Shown here: piece after piece, positions 1-8,037 of the stretch | Layout of the letters: the number at the start of each line of letters is the position of its first letter | Numbering within the stretch: the first letter of the stretch is position 1 | Source: Mucilaginibacter_A sp964251965 | GTDB lineage: Bacteria > Bacteroidota > Bacteroidia > Sphingobacteriales > Sphingobacteriaceae | Length of the DNA stretch: 64,000 nt | Reading direction: 5' to 3' | Assembly (NCBI GenBank): GCA_964251965.1 | Contig: CAXULQ010000001.1 | Location: forward strand, 186,001-250,000 | The notes under the pieces: generated by a model | Seen by the model: only the letters and a program-made list of their open reading frames with translations | Told to the model about the DNA's origin: nothing | The model's database searches: none | Translations under genes and position numbers: made by a program

Positions 1-930
1 ATAAATCCAAATTAGTAAAATGGAGATCAATGCTTTGAGCAAAATGCCGCTTCTTTTGCGGTTTAAGAAATTGAGCAGCAAATTGATAATGATGTAAACC
101 AAAGCCACGTGCATACCCGAAACAGAAAGAACGTGAATAGTACCGGTTTTAGAATAGGCCTGGAGCACATCCTGACTTAAATCTGCACGATAACCTAAAA
201 TTAAAGTGGAAGCAACAGAAAAAGCATCCGGATTGTGCAAGTATTTCTGATATTTTAGGACTAAACTTTTGCGGACAACAAGCGCATAAGCAATTAAAGG
301 GTTGCCTTGGTTAGTTGCAAGTATTTGATATTGGTTTGGGTTGATAAAAGTTTGGAAATAGATATTTTGATGTTGCAGCCACAACTTGTAATTGAATTCA
401 GCCGGGTTAAAAGATGGGTCAACAGGTTTGTATTGATTGGAAACCAACAATTCATCACCATAATTAAAATTGCTTTTTTGGTTAGAATCTAACTTAACGG
501 CAACCAGCAAACTACCGGAAGAAGTTGAAATTTTGCCATTAAAAGAAGTATGCGTAACCGAAGTATTAAAGTGGACAAGGTTACCTGTTTGCTTTGGTTC
601 CTGAACAACCCGAACGATCAGCGCATCTGCTTTTTGTTTGGAAAAGTGGTTGATTGCATTGATTTCTTTACTTCTCTCGGTAAGTAAAATCCCTAAAAGC
701 AACAAGAAAACATGGATTAAAGTTCCGCCGATCCAAGGTTTACGGTAAATTTCCCACGAAGTATAGTTGAAATTTAAAGCGGCAAAAATCAATGTTAAAA
801 CAAAAATTAGTATGGCTAAAAGAAGTATCCAACCGGAAAATGAAAAAACAACACCCAGAAAAATACCTGTTAAAAGCGGCAACAACAAACGCAAAAACGG
901 ATTTTCGGGCATCAAAAAAGTATCTTTCAT
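1..930 (-). CDS. comEC: ComEC/Rec2 family competence protein (3' part outside window)
   Basis: ComEC forms the inner-membrane channel that carries single-stranded DNA into the cytoplasm during natural transformation. The minus strand is open from an ATG at 930 to the window edge, giving 310 residues without a stop. The N-terminus has closely spaced hydrophobic segments (about residues 10-55 and 75-95), then a soluble DUF4131-like stretch, then the family hallmark around residues 269-275 (SVSGMHV) just after a YSKTGTIHVL run, followed by further membrane segments. Those motifs are characteristic of the Competence domain. The gene starts 3 nt after the stop of the upstream helix-hairpin-helix protein, so the two are probably co-transcribed and translationally coupled. 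A copy of the dispersed 12-nt word lies inside it at 817-828. The C-terminal metallo-beta-lactamase-like domain, if present, is beyond the window. Confidence 0.9.
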   Translation of the reverse strand, partial: MKDTFLMPENPFLRLLLPLLTGIFLGVVFSFSGWILLLAILIFVLTLIFAALNFNYTSWEIYRKPWIGGTLIHVFLLLLGILLTERSKEINAINHFSKQKADALIVRVVQEPKQTGNLVHFNTSVTHTSFNGKISTSSGSLLVAVKLDSNQKSNFNYGDELLVSNQYKPVDPSFNPAEFNYKLWLQHQNIYFQTFINPNQYQILATNQGNPLIAYALVVRKSLVLKYQKYLHNPDAFSVASTLILGYRADLSQDVLQAYSKTGTIHVLSVSGMHVALVYIIINLLLNFLNRKRSGILLKALISILLIWIY

Positions 931-933
931 ATT

Positions 934-2979
934 TCAGAAACGATAGCGCATTTGAAGCCTGACCTCTGATTTTTTGTTGCCTTGAATTTCATCTAAACCA
1001 GAACCAACCATTTTTTCTCCGCGGTACAAATAAGCACTGTACCGAAACCACAAATCCAAACCTTTTTTAAAACTATATTGCAAGTTTGCATACGTTCGAA
1101 AACCGGTGTGCTGCAAAGGCAAAACGGTGTAACTATACAAAACGTCGTTTTCAAAAGAGTAAACCCTGGAATCGTAGCTGGCGGTGTGAAACCAGGCCAA
1201 ACGAAAATTCCCGGAAACCCTGCTGCTTTTTGGTTTATAATTTACGTCTTGATAAAACATCAAACCATATTCTGCCGAAGGCAAACCTTTTTGATATTTT
1301 ACTACTTCGGCCCGGTTTCTAAAACTAATGTTTCTGCTAAAAGGATAAGCTACGTCCAACCGCCAATCCTGATAGTTTACCTCATCTAAAATTGTAATTT
1401 TAGCATTGTCGTTGTTCTGCTGTTTTTTCTTTAACCGATAATTCAGATAAGCTGTAAAACGTGCAGCAGGAGAGTAGGTTAACCTTCCTAAAAGTTCGTG
1501 GCCGTTGCTATTGGGCTGGCTTACCTGATATTTTAACCAGGGAAAATGAAAGAAATCGGCATAAGCTGAAAAATTCCATCGGCGTGAAACTTTCCAGTTT
1601 AAACCGCTGTAAATGCCTTGTTCGTTCACTGCATTTGTTGCTTCGGAAATGGCCTGGTTGAATAAAGAATGATAATTGCGGCTATAATTCCGGTACAGCA
1701 AAACCACGGAAATATTGGAGGAAAAGGAACTTAACAAACCATTAACTGTAGCTGCGCCGCCGCCCAGGCTTTTGGCTGTTTCTCCGAAGAAATATAAATT
1801 ATGGTAGCTGTAATCGTAATAAAAGGAAAAGTTATCCAATTCTTTTCCTGCAAAATCAAACTCATTATAAGCGTTTCTTCTTCTTAAAACCGGAAATTGA
1901 AATTGTGTGCTGTAAGTTGTTAAACCAGCTTTAAAATTGCGTTTATTGTAATTCAGGTCGAAGCCATAGGTTAGTTGACTAACCGTATTTTTATTAACTA
2001 ATTCTGTTGCCGTGCGATGATAACCTGTTGTTCCTAATGAAGAAATATATTCCGGGTTTGCCGTTGTTTGAACAGTTGCATCTATTGGCTGGTAAGAAAC
2101 AAAAGGTGTAAATTCTATCGATTTAAATTTAAAAGTTGCTGCCGTGCCGCGGAAATAACTGATCTCGTTAGTGGAAGAATAAGGTGTTAAACCGCGGCTT
2201 ACTTTTGGCACCAAAGTGGCATCGGCATTTTTGCCAAAACTAAAACCGGTGTACAATCCTAAACCTTGCCCAAACTGTAAAGAATAATCGCCGACCACCA
2301 ATTTGTTGACCAAACCGAAGTTTTTAAAAGAAAGACTGGCCGAATAAAAATCAAAACCAGTGCTGTTTTTACCGGTGAAAAAAGGTTCCCCGGCATCTTT
2401 TTCCATGTTAAAATTTAATTGGATGCGGTTTTGGAAATCAAAACGATAACGGCCTAACAACTTTTCAGCATTACCGGCATAATGCGAAAGTTTAGAATCT
2501 TTAGGAATGAGAAAACCTTTTTGCTGCTGCAATACTTCTCCATAACGAAAGATAAAATCGTGTTTGCCGTAACGGAAAATGTTTTTGAGGTTAAGGGCGT
2601 TAAAATCAATATCAGAAGAAACGGTAACAAAAGGTAATAATTTTTGGATAGTTTGCAAGTCAAAAAGATCGATACTTTGCAGTTCGAGCAAATCTATCAG
2701 TTTGCCGTTTTGCCGGATATGTTCTTGTAAAGCTGTAATTTGAAGTACGGATAAAAACAGAAGTTCTTGCAGTTGGCCAGTTGTAGCTTTGTTGAGGTTA
2801 AGCGGGTGCTGGCGGTAATTGTTTAACTGGCCGATCAGTTCGGAGTAATCGTAATCATCTGGCAGGTTCTCGGCAGCAGCTTCAATAATGATTTCAATTT
2901 CACGTTCTTGTGCGGTTTGGGCAAAACTTATTTTAGAAATAAGCAGAAAGAAAATCAGCAGTAAACGTTTAAACTGCAT
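934..2979 (-). CDS. secreted helix-hairpin-helix (ComEA-like) protein with predicted outer-membrane beta-barrel
   Basis: A 681-residue exported protein. Residues 1-20 form a signal peptide ending SFA|Q. Residues about 60-115 hold tandem helix-hairpin-helix-like segments (LNLNKATTGQL onward), as in the DNA-binding domain of ComEA. The remaining ~550 residues are rich in alternating aromatic/polar beta strands and the chain ends in RYRF; a terminal phenylalanine is typical of outer-membrane barrels folded by the Bam machinery. The stop is 3 nt before the comEC start on the same strand. ComEA normally is a small periplasmic DNA receptor; here the HhH part appears fused to a barrel, so a role in binding or passing DNA at the outer membrane is a reasonable inference. 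No direct proof of a pore is visible. Confidence 0.75.
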   Translation of the reverse strand: MQFKRLLLIFFLLISKISFAQTAQEREIEIIIEAAAENLPDDYDYSELIGQLNNYRQHPLNLNKATTGQLQELLFLSVLQITALQEHIRQNGKLIDLLELQSIDLFDLQTIQKLLPFVTVSSDIDFNALNLKNIFRYGKHDFIFRYGEVLQQQKGFLIPKDSKLSHYAGNAEKLLGRYRFDFQNRIQLNFNMEKDAGEPFFTGKNSTGFDFYSASLSFKNFGLVNKLVVGDYSLQFGQGLGLYTGFSFGKNADATLVPKVSRGLTPYSSTNEISYFRGTAATFKFKSIEFTPFVSYQPIDATVQTTANPEYISSLGTTGYHRTATELVNKNTVSQLTYGFDLNYNKRNFKAGLTTYSTQFQFPVLRRRNAYNEFDFAGKELDNFSFYYDYSYHNLYFFGETAKSLGGGAATVNGLLSSFSSNISVVLLYRNYSRNYHSLFNQAISEATNAVNEQGIYSGLNWKVSRRWNFSAYADFFHFPWLKYQVSQPNSNGHELLGRLTYSPAARFTAYLNYRLKKKQQNNDNAKITILDEVNYQDWRLDVAYPFSRNISFRNRAEVVKYQKGLPSAEYGLMFYQDVNYKPKSSRVSGNFRLAWFHTASYDSRVYSFENDVLYSYTVLPLQHTGFRTYANLQYSFKKGLDLWFRYSAYLYRGEKMVGSGLDEIQGNKKSEVRLQMRYRF

Positions 2980-3078
2980 TTATTTAAGTAAGGTCATCAA
3001 GAATTAAAATTAATCCAATAATATCAATTTAATTATTAATTAAAAAAATAATTATAATAGAAAATGAAATTATACCGA

Positions 3079-3090
3079 TAAAAACAGTAT
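3079..3090 (+). repeat. dispersed 12-nt word, AC variant (TAAAAACAGTAT)
   Basis: Exact copy of the AC variant of the dispersed word, ending 3 nt before the start codon of the metallophosphoesterase, in the short gap between divergent genes. See the finding on the candidate uptake sequence. Confidence 0.7.
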
Positions 3091-3093
3091 GAG

Positions 3094-4134
3094 ATGCAAG
3101 AATTAGTTTATGAAGTGGTTTTAGTGGGAGATTCCGGGAATATTTCCCGTTACAAACCTGATGCAGTTTTAAGCTTGCTCACTAAACATTTAAATACTGC
3201 AAACCCTTCGGCGGTTATTTTTTTGGGCGACAATATTTATCCGCATGGCCTGCCCGAAAAAGGCGACCGGTTACGTGCCGATGCAGAATTAGTGCTACAA
3301 AAACACTATGAATCAGTAAAAGATTATGCGGGAAAAGTGATTTTTATTTCCGGGAACCACGATTGGAACAAAGGCAAAGACGATGGTTTTGACTACGTTA
3401 TCCGCCAGGAAAAATATATCGAAAAGCTGTTTGGAAGCGAAAATGTTTATTTGCCTTCCAACGGTTGTCCCGGACCAAAAGAAGTCCTTGTAAACGATGA
3501 TTTAACGATTGTTGCCATCAATACACAATGGTGGATTCAGCGCGGCTTTCGGCCAATCGGTGCCAAAGACGGTTGCGCAGCCAGTTCCGAAGAAGAGTTT
3601 TTTGTTTTGCTGGAAGAGATTATCCAAAGAAACAAAACCAAAAAAGTGCTGGTAATTGGGCATTATCCAATTTATAGTTACTCGCTGCACGGCGGCAAGT
3701 TTAAGTTTAAACATCATCTGTTTCCGCTTACTATTTATCGTAAAAAAGCTTTTATGCCAATTCCGGTTATTGGCTCGTTGCTTCCTTTATACCGTAAATA
3801 TATTGGTGCGCCGGAAGACCTTTCTAACCTGCGTTTCAGGGATTTAAGGAAGAAATTAAAGTCGATTTTTGCCATACATCCAAACCTCATTTATGCTGCC
3901 GGGCATGAGCATAATTTACAGCACATTTACAAAAACAATATCAATTACATTATCAGCGGAGCGGCTTCTAAATCTACTTATGTTAGAAAAGGAAAGTACG
4001 GCAAGTTTGCATTAGCTGCAAAAGGTTTTTTTAAGCTGAAATTTTCTTCGACCAAAAAAACAATTGCAGAAACCTGGATTGTAGATGAGGTTGATGAAAA
4101 CGGAAAACTGGTTTACCAGACTGAGTTGGGCTGA
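3094..4134 (+). CDS. calcineurin-like metallophosphoesterase
   Basis: A 346-residue hydrolase of the calcineurin-like superfamily, which uses a two-metal centre to cleave phosphate esters. The ordered motifs are visible: GDSGN near residue 12, GDNIYPHG near 45, GNHDW near 87, GHYP near 188 and GHEH near 269. No signal peptide is seen at the chosen start, so a cytoplasmic location is likely, although relatives in Bacteroidota are often exported acid phosphatases with longer N-termini. It is divergent from the HhH-barrel gene and convergent with the lipid kinase, with 13 nt between the stops. The physiological substrate cannot be told from sequence. Confidence 0.85.
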   Translation: MQELVYEVVLVGDSGNISRYKPDAVLSLLTKHLNTANPSAVIFLGDNIYPHGLPEKGDRLRADAELVLQKHYESVKDYAGKVIFISGNHDWNKGKDDGFDYVIRQEKYIEKLFGSENVYLPSNGCPGPKEVLVNDDLTIVAINTQWWIQRGFRPIGAKDGCAASSEEEFFVLLEEIIQRNKTKKVLVIGHYPIYSYSLHGGKFKFKHHLFPLTIYRKKAFMPIPVIGSLLPLYRKYIGAPEDLSNLRFRDLRKKLKSIFAIHPNLIYAAGHEHNLQHIYKNNINYIISGAASKSTYVRKGKYGKFALAAKGFFKLKFSSTKKTIAETWIVDEVDENGKLVYQTELG

Positions 4135-4147
4135 TTATTTAACAAAC

Positions 4148-5044
4148 TCAAGATTGTGCCGGTAAAAGAAGCATCAAAGCTAATGGTTTGATACTGATTT
4201 CTATACGTTTTACACTGCCAATTACTTCACCGTCAACTTGTAATATCATTCCTCGTTTTGTAACGATACATGCTTGCTGACAACTAATTACTTCAAAATA
4301 TTCGCTGGTTTGCAAAGTACCGCGGAACATTTTCCACGCTAAAGAAAATATTTTACGAAAAGGAAAAAGCCTTACAATACATAGTTCGAATTTACCGTCA
4401 TCAATCTTTCCGGTTGGGTTGATTATGGCACCCGTGCCATATTTAGAAGCATTGGCAAAAGTGATCGAAACAGCTTTTCGCCTCATAAAACTTCCGTCGT
4501 ATTGAATTTGAAAGCTTTTACTTCGAATCAAAAAAATCTCGCGCCACAAATGCCGTGCATAAGTAATTAATCCGCGTTTTGTGTCTTGTTCAAAACGCTT
4601 TACAATGCGTGCGTTTAAGCCAACATCGGCTAAATGGACACAAGTAAAATTATTTACCATAAGCAGGTCGATTGGCTTTACTTTATAATTTGTCAAAACA
4701 TCATAAGCTGCGGCGATTTGGTTTGGAATTGCCAACTCCCGAGCCATTCCGTTTGCTGAGCCATAAGGTAAAATCATCACCGGCAATTGGTAATCCGGTG
4801 CTATTTTTGCCACAATATTTAAAGTGCCATCACCACCGGCTGCAATTAGTAAATCCGGCTGAAAATCTTCAATATTTTTTTTGATTTTCTTTTCACAATC
4901 CTCGGTTCCCATTTCAAAAACCTGAAACCGAAACTGGTACTCTTCGCTTTTTTGCTTCAGTAGATCGCGGAACTGCCCATCTGCTTGTACGCCTGAACGT
5001 GCATTGTAAATGACCAAAACGGCAGAACCGACCGAAAGCTTCAT
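4148..5044 (-). CDS. diacylglycerol kinase-family (YegS/DagK-like) lipid kinase
   Basis: A 298-residue member of the diacylglycerol kinase catalytic family, which phosphorylates lipids or related alcohols using ATP. The nucleotide-binding GGDGT motif is at residues 70-74, and the PYGSANGMAREL block around 93-104 matches the conserved GTxNxxAR-type motif. There are no membrane segments; these enzymes act at the inner membrane face. It overlaps the upstream MerR-type gene by 4 nt (ATGA), indicating translational coupling. Its last codons contain a copy of the dispersed 12-nt word (4163-4174). Whether the substrate is diacylglycerol, sphingosine-like base or phosphatidylglycerol is unknown; Sphingobacteriaceae make sphingolipids, so a long-chain-base substrate is possible. 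Confidence 0.85.
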   Translation of the reverse strand: MKLSVGSAVLVIYNARSGVQADGQFRDLLKQKSEEYQFRFQVFEMGTEDCEKKIKKNIEDFQPDLLIAAGGDGTLNIVAKIAPDYQLPVMILPYGSANGMARELAIPNQIAAAYDVLTNYKVKPIDLLMVNNFTCVHLADVGLNARIVKRFEQDTKRGLITYARHLWREIFLIRSKSFQIQYDGSFMRRKAVSITFANASKYGTGAIINPTGKIDDGKFELCIVRLFPFRKIFSLAWKMFRGTLQTSEYFEVISCQQACIVTKRGMILQVDGEVIGSVKRIEISIKPLALMLLLPAQS

Positions 5045-5376
5045 AATTGTTCTTTTACCTCTAACAAAAACTTTTTTAAGTTTTCTAATGCAAAAATAAC
5101 CTGCTGGCTTTCTTTGGCTTCTTTGCCGTTCTGTTTTAAATAATCGCGTGCGCCTTGTAAAGTAAAACCGCGCTCGTTAATAAGGTTAAAAATGATTTTT
5201 AGGTTTTCTACATCTTCGGGCGTAAAAAGCCGGTTTCCTTTTTTATTTTTTTTAGGCTGAAGGATGTCAAATTCCTTTTCATAAAAACGGATCATCGACT
5301 GGTTTACATTAAACAATGCAGAAACCTCGCCCATGGTATAATACATTTTATTGATTTCTCTTTCTTTATAAGGCAT
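5041..5376 (-). CDS. MerR-family transcriptional regulator
   Basis: A 111-residue protein with an N-terminal MerR winged-helix domain: MGEVSALFNVNQSMIRFYEKEF at about residues 15-36, then the wing and a second helix-turn-helix part with GNRLFTPEDVENLKII. The C-terminal ~35 residues form a helix likely used for dimerisation; no cysteine cluster or drug-binding domain follows, so the inducer is not predictable. The reading frame opens at 5376, but the methionine at residue 11 (MYYTMGEV) is an equally plausible start because MerR proteins usually begin close to that point. It overlaps the lipid kinase gene by 4 nt. Confidence 0.85.
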   Translation of the reverse strand: MPYKEREINKMYYTMGEVSALFNVNQSMIRFYEKEFDILQPKKNKKGNRLFTPEDVENLKIIFNLINERGFTLQGARDYLKQNGKEAKESQQVIFALENLKKFLLEVKEQL

Positions 5377-5411
5377 GCAGTAAAGTTAATAGTTTGGTGT
5401 AAGTTATTGGA

Positions 5412-5423
5412 ATACTTCTTTTA
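5412..5423 (-). repeat. dispersed 12-nt word (TAAAAGAAGTAT on minus strand)
   Basis: Exact copy in the gap between the dienelactone hydrolase stop and the MerR-type start; both flanking genes run on the minus strand. Confidence 0.7.
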
Positions 5424-5493
5424 CCAAGTAAAAATTACAGGCAATACCATGTCGAAAAGGAAAAATTATCTACAATTCTTAGGCTGATTTTTC

Positions 5494-6261
5494 TTACAAA
5501 ACCTCGTTGAAAAACGCCTGCATTTGCTTCCAAGAACGTTTTGCGGCCAGTTCATTGTATGCTGCACCTTTAGAATTATCGTTTCCAGCATCAGGGTCCG
5601 TAAAAGAATGCACTGCTTTTGCGTAAAAATCCATTTGCCAATCGGCTTTGCTATCGCGCATTTCCTGCTGAAAAGCAAGCACTTCTGCTTGTGGCTCATA
5701 AGGGTCATCTGCACCGTGACAAACCAAAACTTTAGGTTTTATTTCTTCTGTTGGCCTGCTGGCATCTCTTCCTAATCCGCCGTGGAAAGAAACTACAGCT
5801 TTAACCGGAAAATTAGCCCGGGCAGCTTCTAATGCACCAGTCCCGCCAAAACAAAAACCGATGACCGCAATTCTTGAAGGATCGGCACCGGATTTAATTA
5901 ATTGTTGCATAGCCAAGTCGATACGGTGCTGGTAGGCTTTGTAATCCTTTTTGTAGAAACCTGCAAGCTTTCCAGCTTCTCCAGGATTTTTTGGATAATT
6001 GCCTTCACCGTAAATATCTGCCACAAAAGCATAATAGCCAAGCTTTGCCAATTCTTCGGCCGTGTCTTTTGCGTGTGCATCGATGCCCATCCAAGCTGGT
6101 AAAACTAAAATTCCTGCTTTTTTTGAGGTTGAACCCTGTGGTTTGATAGCGAAACCACTTAACTTTTGGTTGCCGTCCTGATAATTAACTGGTTTTAATT
6201 GTGCACTTGCTAATTGAATTATCATCGCAAATACCAAAAGAAATTGTACTGTTTTTTTCAT
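5494..6261 (-). CDS. exported dienelactone hydrolase-family protein
   Basis: A 255-residue alpha/beta hydrolase of the dienelactone hydrolase family. A signal peptide (residues 1-20, ending ASA|Q) indicates export. The nucleophile elbow has cysteine in place of serine (GFCFGG, C137), which is the family norm. The acid lies in HGADDP (about D185) and the histidine in AVHSF (H218), completing the triad. Family members hydrolyse small cyclic or activated esters, but the substrate here is unknown. It is monocistronic by spacing: 117 nt separate it from the MerR gene downstream, and about 1 kb of non-coding DNA lies upstream. A near-match to the AC variant of the dispersed word (TAAAAACAGTAC) lies about 40 nt upstream of the start. 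Confidence 0.88.
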   Translation of the reverse strand: MKKTVQFLLVFAMIIQLASAQLKPVNYQDGNQKLSGFAIKPQGSTSKKAGILVLPAWMGIDAHAKDTAEELAKLGYYAFVADIYGEGNYPKNPGEAGKLAGFYKKDYKAYQHRIDLAMQQLIKSGADPSRIAVIGFCFGGTGALEAARANFPVKAVVSFHGGLGRDASRPTEEIKPKVLVCHGADDPYEPQAEVLAFQQEMRDSKADWQMDFYAKAVHSFTDPDAGNDNSKGAAYNELAAKRSWKQMQAFFNEVL

Positions 6262-7290
6262 GGATGGAAGAATTAAAAGCTTATTTTATCAGTTCTATGC
6301 CTGTAAAAACAGTACAGGCAATTTTTGTTTGTTTTATTCTAACAATTCTGATTTGTAAATCACCTTTATTTCTCCTTTAAAAATTCTCATTAATTTTATT
6401 TAACGCAGACAAAGTTGAAGTAAAATGAATGGTGATCTTTCACATTCTTACAAAAAAAATCACAAGATCAATCAAAAAACGCGTTTTCAGGAATTTTTGA
6501 AACATCAGGGAAATTTCAAATAAGATCACGGGCAATATAATTTTATTAATATAATTTAATAAATTTTCTTTTATCCTGCGTCGAACTATAAATATAATTT
6601 AATTTATTTAAGGATTTTGTTGATAAAAACTATAAAAGGCTATTGATAATCAAATATTAAAAGAAAACTAATTTCAATAATAGTTTCTAATTTTTTTAAA
6701 ATACAAAAACTATCAACTTTAAGTTATTTCTGATCATTTGATATAGAATATGGAAATTTATTAGGATAAATATTAGCTATACGTTAAAACTGATTAAGAG
6801 AAATTCATCAAGGTTATTGGCCGAATTACTAAAAAGTTTCAGAATTATATTTCTACATAATTAAAGCAACAGTTTTCAACTTTTGCATAATGGTGATCGT
6901 TTTTATCTATAGCAAAAGAATTTTTATAGATAGAGTTAATCTTTTCCTATTAAAGATAGATTCATCAATATTCTTACAAAAAACTGTTTTGTAAGAATTA
7001 AGAATTTCAAAAAATACCAATACTAATATTTACAAATAGTTGAAAAAATAAATATTTTTTCCTGTAAAACCCTGATTATTAGTACCTCGTACAACTCACC
7101 CAAAGAAAAGCTTTTAAAAACATTTAATATGTTACAAAGTCAAAAAGAGGGAATCATTTCGGTTTTTACCAAATATTCAAATCTTACTGATATAAGGAAG
7201 AAAGGCGAGTACCCAAACTAACCTTTTGACATTACTTTAACTCACAATACTAAACTTTTAGATTAATATAAAATACGTAAGCAACTGGAT
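6262..7290. other. 1-kb AT-rich intergenic region
   Basis: No convincing gene is visible. The stretch is very AT-rich and full of A- and T-runs. The only open frame of note is 7129-7221 (+), 30 residues, with no recognisable features; I do not call it. The region holds the promoters of the divergent dienelactone hydrolase and Ig-like secreted protein genes. Confidence 0.6.
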
Positions 7291-7989
7291 ATGAATACTA
7301 TATTAAAAAATACAACATTTTTAATTTGTTTAAGCCTTTTTGCTTTTACTCGTGGTGCAAAAGCTCAAACCACTACAGTTACTGGCCCCAGTGATGCTGT
7401 TTCTAACCCTCCTGCAAGTGCTTCTGCTGTAAGCCAGGTTTTAAGTTCTGGTAGTAATATTTTATTAAAAGCGGGTACGGTGAATTCTTCTGCATCAGGT
7501 ATTATTTACCAGTGGTATAAATTCGACAATACGGGTGTTAAACAATTGATCCAAAGCAGCAGCGACAGTACTTTTAGAGAAACGGCAACGAGTGCGGGCT
7601 ACTACACTTATCAGTTGTTAATCAGCAACGCTAACCAATGTACGTCCCAAATCTCTGATCCATTTCAAATTTATGTGCTTCCTGCCCTCAACCCAGCCAT
7701 TGCTGCAAGTAACAGCACGGTTTGTTCCAACGGTACAAGTTCGGCTGTTTTGACCGCAACTGCAGGTGATACAAAATATGTTTATCAGTATCAGTGGGCG
7801 CTAAACGGCACAAGCATTTCTGGCGCCACATCTGCCACTTATACTGCCATACCTGCAAATACAAGCGGAAGCAACACTTATAGCGTAAGGGTAAACTATG
7901 CTTTAAGCCCGGTTATTACAGGTACGGCAAGTCAAATGGTCAACGTCGTTCCAGTCCCATCGAAGCCTGCAATCACAATAGGGCAATAA
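7291..7989 (+). CDS. secreted protein with Ig/PKD-like repeats
   Basis: A 232-residue exported protein with a signal peptide (about residues 1-26, ending AKA|Q). The body shows two immunoglobulin-like units of the kind common in Bacteroidota surface proteins: one around 45-125 with the YQWYKFDNTG core and a second around 130-225 with CSNGTSSAVLTA and YQYQWALNGT. No T9SS C-terminal sorting domain is present, unlike the next gene, and it ends abruptly after PSKPAITIGQ, so it may be the remnant of a longer modular adhesin or a separate subunit. It lies 48 nt upstream of the next secreted protein and likely forms an operon with it and the PorP/SprF gene. Confidence 0.7.
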   Translation: MNTILKNTTFLICLSLFAFTRGAKAQTTTVTGPSDAVSNPPASASAVSQVLSSGSNILLKAGTVNSSASGIIYQWYKFDNTGVKQLIQSSSDSTFRETATSAGYYTYQLLISNANQCTSQISDPFQIYVLPALNPAIAASNSTVCSNGTSSAVLTATAGDTKYVYQYQWALNGTSISGATSATYTAIPANTSGSNTYSVRVNYALSPVITGTASQMVNVVPVPSKPAITIGQ

Positions 7990-8012
7990 AGTACAGTGTA
8001 AAAAAAGCAGGG

Positions 8013-8024
8013 TAAAAGAAGCAT
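8013..8024 (+). repeat. dispersed 12-nt word (TAAAAGAAGCAT)
   Basis: Exact copy in the 48-nt gap between the two secreted Ig-like protein genes. Confidence 0.7.
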
Positions 8025-8037
8025 TTACCTACATACT

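Noticed and set aside
307..492. 61-codon plus-strand frame opposite comEC
   Set aside because: Antisense to the well-supported comEC frame; a shadow of that gene.
7129..7221. 30-codon plus-strand frame in the long intergenic region
   Set aside because: No recognisable feature and no homology I know; chance frame in AT-rich DNA.
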